From assembly GCA_963811825.1 (NCBI GenBank), contig CAWESS010000019.1, positions 248,001-312,000 on the forward strand: a stretch of 64,000 bases of DNA. The letters run 5' to 3'. The notes beneath the pieces were generated by a model, which was given only the letters and a program-made list of their open reading frames with translations, was not told where the DNA came from and did not search any database. This document shows positions 58,731 to 64,000 of the stretch, one piece after another. The DNA comes from Fodinibacter sp963811825. GTDB taxonomy: Bacteria > Actinomycetota > Actinomycetes > Actinomycetales > Dermatophilaceae. The translations under genes and the position numbers were made by a program. The first letter of the stretch is position 1; every line of letters begins with the position of its first letter.

Positions 58731-60026
58731 GTGAGCGCCGCCCCCTTCACCGACGCGGAGCTGGCCCGGATCCGGGCCGACTTCGCGATCCTGGCGCGCA
58801 CCGTGCGCGGGGGGCGTCCGCTGGTCTACCTCGACTCCGGCGCCACCTCGCACAAGCCGCGGCAGGTGCTCGACGCCGAGCGCGGGTTCTACGAGAACAC
58901 GAACGCTGCCGTGCACCGGGGAGCCCACCAGCTCTCCGAGGAGGGCACCGACGCCTACGAGTCGGCCCGGGCCACCATCGCATCGTTCATCGGGGCGCGC
59001 CCCGGCGAGGTCGTCTTCACGCGCAACGCCACCGAGGCGATCAACCTCGTCGCGTACGCGTTCGGCAACGGCGCCGCGGGCGGCGGCGGCGGACACGGTG
59101 ACCGGTTCACCCTGCGCCCGGGCGACGAGGTGCTCGTCACCGAGATGGAGCACCACGCGAACCTCATCCCGTGGCAGGAGGTCTGCCGTCGCACCGGCGC
59201 GACCCTGCGCTGGGTGCCGGTGACCCCGGACGGCCGGCTCGACCTGGCCGACCTCGACACCCTGCTCACCGAGCGCACGAAGGTGTTCGCCTTCACGCAC
59301 GTGTCCAACGTGCTCGGCACGGTCAACCCGGTGCGCGAGCTCACCGAGCGCGCGCACGACGTCGGAGCCCTCGTGGTGCTCGACGCGTGCCAGTCCGTGC
59401 CCCACCTGCCCGTCGACGTCGACGAGCTCGGGGTGGACTTCCTCGCCTTCTCCGGTCACAAGATGTTCGGGCCGCTCGGCATCGGGGTGCTCTGGGCCCG
59501 CCCTGAGCTGCTCGACGAGATGCCGGTCTTCCTCACGGGCGGCTCGATGATCGAGACCGTCACCATGGAAGCGTCGACCTACGCCCCCGCACCGCAGAAG
59601 TTCGAGGCCGGTGTGCCGGTCGCGGCGCAGGCCGTCGGCCTGGCTGCGGCGTGCGACTACCTCACCGCGCTGGGTCTGGACCGGGTCCACGCCCACGAGC
59701 AGGCCCTGACGCAGCGTCTGCTCGCCGGGTTGGCCCAGCGGTCCTGGGTTCGCGTCCTCGGGCCCGACGACCTCGGCGAGCGCGGGGGAGCGGTGGCCTT
59801 CGTCGTCGACGGCGTGCACGCCCACGACGTCGGGCAGGTGCTCGACGACAGCGGGGTCGCGGTGCGGGTGGGCCACCACTGTGCGTGGCCGCTGCACCGG
59901 GCGCTCAAGGCGCAGGCGAGCACCCGCGCGAGCTTCGCCGCCTACACGACCCCGGCCGAGGTCGACGCACTCCTCACGGCACTCGACCGGGTGCCGGCGA
60001 TGTTCGGACTGGAGGTGGCGGTCTGA
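58731..60026 (+). CDS. sufS: Cysteine desulfurase SufS
   Basis: SufS takes sulfur from cysteine. The 431-residue PLP enzyme has YLDSGATSHKPRQVLDAERG, the His-containing EMEHHANLIPWQE, the PLP lysine in FLAFSGHKMFGPLGIG and the active-site cysteine in VRVGHHCAWPLHRALKAQAS. A glycine-rich insert (NGAAGGGGGHGDRF) near residue 115 is unusual. GTG 58731 directly follows the sufC stop. Confidence 0.96.
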   Translation: MSAAPFTDAELARIRADFAILARTVRGGRPLVYLDSGATSHKPRQVLDAERGFYENTNAAVHRGAHQLSEEGTDAYESARATIASFIGARPGEVVFTRNATEAINLVAYAFGNGAAGGGGGHGDRFTLRPGDEVLVTEMEHHANLIPWQEVCRRTGATLRWVPVTPDGRLDLADLDTLLTERTKVFAFTHVSNVLGTVNPVRELTERAHDVGALVVLDACQSVPHLPVDVDELGVDFLAFSGHKMFGPLGIGVLWARPELLDEMPVFLTGGSMIETVTMEASTYAPAPQKFEAGVPVAAQAVGLAAACDYLTALGLDRVHAHEQALTQRLLAGLAQRSWVRVLGPDDLGERGGAVAFVVDGVHAHDVGQVLDDSGVAVRVGHHCAWPLHRALKAQASTRASFAAYTTPAEVDALLTALDRVPAMFGLEVAV

Positions 60027-60472
60027 TGGACCTCTACCAGGAACTCATCCTCGAGCACTCCAAGCGCCCGGTGCGCTTCGGGCTCCGGGAGCCGTTCGAG
60101 GCCCAGGTGCACCACGTCAACCCCACCTGCGGCGACGAGGTGACCCTGCGGGTGCACCTGCGCGGCGACGGCACGGACGCCGTCGTCGAGGACGTCTCCT
60201 ACGACGCGGTCGGTTGCTCGATCAGTGTGGCCTCGGCCTCGATCCTCGCCGAGGAGATCACCGGCGAGAGCCTCGGCCACGCCCGCGAGACCGTCGAGGC
60301 GATGCGTTCGATGCTCACGAGCAAGGGCGAGGACCCCGGCGACGAGGAGCAGATCGGCGACGGAGTCGCCCTCTCCGGCGTCGCCAAGTACCCAGCGCGA
60401 GTCAAGTGCGCCCTCCTGTCATGGATGGCGTTCACCGATGCCCTGCACCAGGCCGAAGGAGCCCCGCAGTGA
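60026..60472 (+). CDS. sufU: Zinc-dependent sulfur-transfer protein SufU
   Basis: SufU receives sulfur from SufS and passes it to SufB. The 148-residue IscU-like protein has Cys35 (NPTCGDEVTL, with Asp37), Cys64 (VGCSISVASAS) and Cys128 (VKCALLSW), the zinc site of Gram-positive SufU, and the family insert between the second and third cysteines. Its ATG shares one base with the sufS stop. Confidence 0.95.
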   Translation: MDLYQELILEHSKRPVRFGLREPFEAQVHHVNPTCGDEVTLRVHLRGDGTDAVVEDVSYDAVGCSISVASASILAEEITGESLGHARETVEAMRSMLTSKGEDPGDEEQIGDGVALSGVAKYPARVKCALLSWMAFTDALHQAEGAPQ

Positions 60473-60804
60473 CCCAGACCAGCACCTCCGCCACGCCAGC
60501 CAACGTCGCCGACGTCGAGGAGGCCCTGCGCGACGTCGTCGACCCCGAGCTCGGCATCAACGTCGTCGACCTCGGCCTCGTCTACGGCATCACCGTCGAC
60601 GGCCAGAACCACGCCGTCATCGACATGACCCTCACCTCGGCCGCGTGCCCGCTCACCGACGTCATCGAGGACCAGACCCAGCAGTCCCTCGAGGGCCTGG
60701 TCGCCTCGTACCGCGTCAACTGGGTCTGGATGCCGCCGTGGGGCCCGGACAAGATCACCGACGACGGCCGCGAGCAGCTGCGCGCCCTCGGCTTCAACAT
60801 CTGA
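60469..60804 (+). CDS. sufT: SufT/MIP18-family (DUF59) assembly factor
   Basis: The 111-residue protein contains ALRDVVDPELGINVVDLGLV and the conserved cysteine in MTLTSAACPLTDVIED, both DUF59 hallmarks. SufT helps mature Fe-S proteins, especially when demand is high. GTG 60469 overlaps the sufU stop by 4 nt, closing the operon. Confidence 0.93.
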   Translation: MTQTSTSATPANVADVEEALRDVVDPELGINVVDLGLVYGITVDGQNHAVIDMTLTSAACPLTDVIEDQTQQSLEGLVASYRVNWVWMPPWGPDKITDDGREQLRALGFNI

Positions 60805-60812
60805 CGCACCCG

Positions 60813-61334
60813 GTGCCGACACGAGTCGTCGAGGTCGCCCCCGCACGTCTCGACGGCTGGCTCGAGCGCTTCCACGCCAACAACCCCGACGGCCCGCAAC
60901 GGGTCGTCGCGCAGGAGCGCTTCGACCACGACCCACTCGCGGTGATCCTCGTCCGGCGCGGTGGGTATGCCGTCGGGGTCGCCACCGCAGGACGACTGAC
61001 GGCCCACAAGGTCGGGACGCGCTACGTGCAGTCGCGCACCGCTGCGGGCGGTTGGAGCCAGCAGCGCTTCGCGCGACGGCGGGCCAACCAGGCCGACGGG
61101 CTCGTCGGGGCGGCAGCCGAGCACGCGGTGCGCCTGCTCACCGGCATCCGTCCCACGGGCCTCGTGCTCGGGGGTGACAAGGCCCTGGCCGCCTCGCTCC
61201 TGGAGGACGATCGGCTCGCACGGCTGCGCGACCTGCCGCGGCGCGAGCTGTACGACCTTCCCGACCCCCGGCTGGACGTGCTCCAGAAGGCACTCGACCG
61301 CGGCCGGGCCGTGCGGATCACCATCGAGGAGTGA
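60813..61334 (+). CDS. acVLRF1-family peptidyl-tRNA hydrolase-like protein
   Basis: The 173-residue protein fits the actinobacterial branch of the VLRF1/Vms1/ANKZF1 release-factor-like domain. The key segment is YVQSRTAAGGWSQQRFARRR, ending ANQ, where the Gly-Gly-x-Ser-Gln loop supplies the catalytic glutamine region in eukaryotic Vms1. Such proteins are thought to free peptides from stalled-ribosome tRNAs. GTG 60813 lies 8 bp after sufT, suggesting co-transcription with the suf operon. No ribosome binding site is obvious. Confidence 0.82.
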   Translation: MPTRVVEVAPARLDGWLERFHANNPDGPQRVVAQERFDHDPLAVILVRRGGYAVGVATAGRLTAHKVGTRYVQSRTAAGGWSQQRFARRRANQADGLVGAAAEHAVRLLTGIRPTGLVLGGDKALAASLLEDDRLARLRDLPRRELYDLPDPRLDVLQKALDRGRAVRITIEE

Positions 61335-61353
61335 GGTCCTCGGGTGCTCGAGC

Positions 61354-62268
61354 TCAGTTGACCGAGTCGACCGCGAAGGTGTCGCACTGGTTGAGGTCGC
61401 CGGTCTTGTAGCCCTGGAGGAACCAGCGCTGGCGGGCCTCTGCGGATCCGTGGGTCCAGTTCTCGGGGCTCACCCGGCCCTGGGTCTTCTGCTGGATGGT
61501 GTCGTCCCCGACGGACGCCGCCGCGGAGAGGGCGTCCTTGATGTCCTGCTCGGTCAGCGGCTCGAGGAACGGCTGCCCGGTGTCCTCGTCCTCGACCGTG
61601 CTCGCGTGCTTGGCCCAGACTCCGCCGAGGCAGTCGGCCATCAGCTCGATGCGCACGCCGCCGGACTCAGGGCCCGCCCCGCCCTGCTGCGCCCGCCCGA
61701 GGAGGCCGAGCTGGTCCTGCAGGGCGTGGCCGTACTCGTGCGCCACGACGTACTCCTGCGCCAGCGGGCCGGCGCTGCTCCCGAACTGTTCCTCGAGCAG
61801 CTGGAAGAAGCTCGCGTCGATGTAGACCGTCTTGTCGAGGGGGCAGTAGAAGGGGCCGACCTGGTTGCTCGCGGTGCCGCAGGCCGACTGCGTCTGGCCC
61901 CGGTAGAGCACGGTCTGGGTCGGCTGCCACTCCTTGCCGAAGCGGGGGAGCTCGCCCTGCCAGAACGCCTGCACCGAGTTCACCGTGCCGATGACCCGGC
62001 ACTCGACGTTCTCGTTCGCGTCGGCTCCGGTCTGGCACTGCGCGAAGGCGGCGGAGTCCTGCTCGCCACCGGGCTGCACCTGCCCCGACTCAGGCTGGGT
62101 GCTGGAGCCCGTGATGTCGCCCGGGTTGATGCCGAAGATCATCGCGAGGATCGTGATGATGATGCCGACGACGCCACCGCCGACGACCATGCCGCCCGGT
62201 GCGCCGCCACCGCCGCCCCCCGAGCGCACCTGGGAGGTGTCGAGGGTGACGTTGTCGTTGAAGCTCAT
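61354..62268 (-). CDS. Neutral zinc metallopeptidase (YpfJ family)
   Basis: The 304-residue protein has a short glycine-rich cytosolic part, one membrane helix (VVGGGVVGIIITILAMIFGI, about residues 28-47) and an exported zinc peptidase domain with EYVVAHEYGHALQDQLG (HEYGH metal site) and the third-ligand stretch ELMADCLGGVWAKH. Cysteines in QSACG and FYCPLD may form a disulfide. The natural substrate is unknown. ATG 62268 has GGAGG 7 nt upstream. It is convergent with acVLRF1 and divergent from the ABC-F gene. Confidence 0.93.
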   Translation of the reverse strand: MSFNDNVTLDTSQVRSGGGGGGAPGGMVVGGGVVGIIITILAMIFGINPGDITGSSTQPESGQVQPGGEQDSAAFAQCQTGADANENVECRVIGTVNSVQAFWQGELPRFGKEWQPTQTVLYRGQTQSACGTASNQVGPFYCPLDKTVYIDASFFQLLEEQFGSSAGPLAQEYVVAHEYGHALQDQLGLLGRAQQGGAGPESGGVRIELMADCLGGVWAKHASTVEDEDTGQPFLEPLTEQDIKDALSAAASVGDDTIQQKTQGRVSPENWTHGSAEARQRWFLQGYKTGDLNQCDTFAVDSVN

Positions 62269-62318
62269 GCAAGTGCCTCCGTGCCGGGTGCGTGGACCGC
62301 ACAGTGCGCGGCGGCACC

Positions 62319-62324
62319 TAGAAT
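62319..62324 (+). promoter_or_regulatory. Putative -10 element of the ABC-F gene
   Basis: TAGAAT predicts a start near 62331 and a leader of about 68 nt. That is long for this window, where many genes lack leaders, and ABC-F genes are often controlled by attenuation in the leader. Confidence 0.45.
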
Positions 62325-62398
62325 AGATGGCGACAGCCCGTCGTCGTGCGTCAAAGCACCGCCGCATCTGGGCGTCCACCCCTTCGAAAGGCCCTTCC

Positions 62399-63997
62399 GT
62401 GATCACCGCTGCCTCCGTCGAGTTGCGTGCGGGCTCCCGCCTGCTCCTCGACGACGCGACCTTCCGCGTGGCGCCGGGTGACCGGGTGGGGCTCGTGGGC
62501 CGAAACGGTGCAGGCAAGACGACCCTGACCAAGGCCCTTGCGGGCGAGACCCATCCGGCGGCCGGGAGCATCACGAGCAGTGGTCAGGTGGGCTACCTCC
62601 CCCAGGACCCCCGCGGTGTCGACCTCACGGTCACGGCCCGCGACCGCATCCTGTCCGCGCGAGGTCTTGACGAGATCGTGCGCAACCTGCGGGCCTCCGA
62701 GCTGGCGATGGCCAGCCATGCCGGCGAGAAGCAGGACAAGGCGATGCGTCGCTACGGCCGCCTCGAAGGCGAGTTCGTGGCGGCGGGTGGGTATGCCGCC
62801 GAGTCCGAAGCGGCATCCATCGCGGGTGCGTTGGGCCTGGACGAGCGGGTGCTCGGCCAGACCCTCGGCACCCTGTCGGGTGGTCAGCGACGCCGCATCG
62901 AGCTCGCCCGCATCCTCTTCTCGGGTGCCGAGACCCTGCTTCTCGACGAGCCGACCAACCACCTCGACGCCGACTCGATCACCTGGCTGCGCGACCACCT
63001 GAAGGGCTACAAGGGCGGCCTCGTCGTCATCTCGCACGACGTCGACCTGCTGGACGCCGTGGTCAACAAGGTCTTCCACCTCGACGCCAACCGCGGCGAG
63101 CTCGACCAGTACAACCTGGGCTGGAAGGCCTACCTCCAGCAGCGTGAGACCGACGAGCGCCGGCGCAAGCGCGAGCGGGCCAATGCCGAGAAGAAGGCCT
63201 CGGTGCTCATGGCCCAGGCCGACAAGATGCGCGCCAAGGCCACCAAGACCGTTGCCGCCCAGAACATGGCCCGCCGTGCCGAGCGGCTCCTGTCGGGGCT
63301 GGAGACCGAGCGGGCCCACGACAAGGTCGCCAAGCTGCGCTTCCCCAAGCCCTCACCGTGCGGCAAGACCCCGCTGCGGGCCACGGGCCTGTCGCGGTCG
63401 TACGGCTCGCAGGAGATCTTCACCGACGTCGACCTCGCGATCGACCGCGGCTCTCGCGTCGTGGTGCTCGGCCTCAACGGTGCCGGCAAGACGACCCTGC
63501 TGCGCATGCTCGCCGGGGTGGACGAGCCCGACACGGGCCAGGTCGAGCCGGGTCACGGCCTGAAGATCGGCTACTACGCCCAGGAGCACGAGAACCTCGA
63601 CGTCGATCGCTCGGTGCTCGCGAACATGAAGTCCGCCGCCCCCGACCTCGGCGAGACCGACGTCCGCAAGGTGCTCGGCTCGTTCCTGTTCAGCGGTGAC
63701 GACGTCGACAAGCCCGCGGGTGTGCTCTCCGGTGGCGAGAAGACCCGCCTGTCGCTGGCGCTGCTCGTCGTGTCCTCGGCCAACGTGCTGCTCCTGGACG
63801 AGCCCACCAACAACCTCGACCCGGCATCCCGCGAGGAGATCCTCGGTGCACTGCGCACGTACGAGGGTGCCGTCGTCCTCGTGACGCACGACGAGGGCGC
63901 GGTCGACGCCCTCGAGCCCGAGCGCATCCTGCTGTTGCCGGACGGGGTCGAGGACCTCTTCAGCACCGACTACCGCGACCTCGTGACGCTGGCCTGA
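62399..63997 (+). CDS. ABC-F family ribosome-associated ATPase
   Basis: The 532-residue protein has two ABC domains and no membrane helices. Walker A motifs are LVGRNGAGKTTLTKAL and VLGLNGAGKTTLLRML; signatures are LGTLSGGQRRRIELARIL and AGVLSGGEKTRLSLALLV. The charged linker (RETDERRRKRERANAEKKAS) is the P-site tRNA interaction motif region. ABC-F proteins act on ribosomes as translation factors or antibiotic protection proteins; the Ettl/Uup-like core here cannot be subdivided by eye. GTG 62399 follows GAAAGG by 8 nt. The gene is complete, ending 3 bp before the window edge. Confidence 0.93.
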   Translation: MITAASVELRAGSRLLLDDATFRVAPGDRVGLVGRNGAGKTTLTKALAGETHPAAGSITSSGQVGYLPQDPRGVDLTVTARDRILSARGLDEIVRNLRASELAMASHAGEKQDKAMRRYGRLEGEFVAAGGYAAESEAASIAGALGLDERVLGQTLGTLSGGQRRRIELARILFSGAETLLLDEPTNHLDADSITWLRDHLKGYKGGLVVISHDVDLLDAVVNKVFHLDANRGELDQYNLGWKAYLQQRETDERRRKRERANAEKKASVLMAQADKMRAKATKTVAAQNMARRAERLLSGLETERAHDKVAKLRFPKPSPCGKTPLRATGLSRSYGSQEIFTDVDLAIDRGSRVVVLGLNGAGKTTLLRMLAGVDEPDTGQVEPGHGLKIGYYAQEHENLDVDRSVLANMKSAAPDLGETDVRKVLGSFLFSGDDVDKPAGVLSGGEKTRLSLALLVVSSANVLLLDEPTNNLDPASREEILGALRTYEGAVVLVTHDEGAVDALEPERILLLPDGVEDLFSTDYRDLVTLA

Positions 63998-64000
63998 GCC

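Overview
This is a high-GC, gene-dense chromosomal segment of an actinobacterium. The gene order is uvrB, uvrA, uvrC-rapZ-yvcK-whiA, gap-pgk-tpiA-secG-rbpA, a pentose phosphate operon with opcA, ctaB/ctaA and the suf operon. Together with WhiA, RbpA, a mycothiol-type isomerase and an acVLRF1 protein, this places it in Actinomycetia. Protein character and frequent GGATGCCG octamers suggest Micrococcales, perhaps Intrasporangiaceae-like, but the family is an inference. I see no prophage, insertion sequence, CRISPR array, rRNA or tRNA; this is mostly core chromosome.

Layout. 0-5.9 kb: a partial membrane protein, a DUF3068 protein, a methyltransferase, rpsA, a small membrane protein and a CoaE-GrpB fusion. 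5.9-9.6 kb: a PLP decarboxylase and a badly frame-disrupted DUF222/HNH endonuclease gene. 9.7-21.3 kb: uvrB, an MmcQ/YjbR protein, ppc, terC, an EamA exporter, an MBL hydrolase, a mycothiol-dependent-type enzyme and uvrA. 21.4-27 kb: a branched-chain amino acid ABC transporter (binding protein, then livH-M-G-F). 27-32.7 kb: a Rieske lipoprotein, then uvrC-rapZ-yvcK-whiA. 32.9-36.6 kb: gap-pgk-tpiA, secG and rbpA. 36.6-45.5 kb (minus strand): tkt-tal-pgi-zwf-opcA-pgl plus a DUF3806 gene. 45.7-54.2 kb: ctaB, a small His-rich protein coupled to a large LAL regulator, ctaA, an ABC exporter, psd and pssA. 54.2-60.8 kb: sufR-B-D-ferredoxin-C-S-U-T. 60.8-64 kb: acVLRF1, a zinc metallopeptidase and an ABC-F ATPase.

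How the genes work together. Lower glycolysis, the oxidative and non-oxidative pentose phosphate branches and PEP carboxylase form a central-carbon block. UvrA, UvrB and UvrC supply nucleotide excision repair. CtaB and CtaA make heme A for the terminal oxidase. Psd and PssA make phosphatidylserine and phosphatidylethanolamine. The suf operon builds Fe-S clusters under its own SufR repressor. Within operons, neighbouring genes very often overlap by four bases (ATGA or GTGA), which implies translational coupling.

Three window-wide patterns stand out. First, at least thirteen genes start 6-8 nt after a TANNNT -10 hexamer with no Shine-Dalgarno sequence, the signature of leaderless transcripts. 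Second, the octamer GGATGCCG/CGGCATCC is far commoner than composition predicts and forms the core of two intergenic inverted repeats. Third, coaE, the decarboxylase gene, uvrB, ppc, livG, livM, livH, probably pgl and repeatedly the HNH gene are interrupted by frame changes each explained by one extra base. Outside the HNH gene, removing the extra bases gives lengths divisible by three and intact conserved proteins, so sequencing or assembly insertions are the likeliest cause. I found no convincing wholly new system. The best leads for novelty are the His-rich peptide plus LAL pair, the histone-like tail on UvrA, the octamer, and the back-to-back leaderless promoter at 52605-52614.
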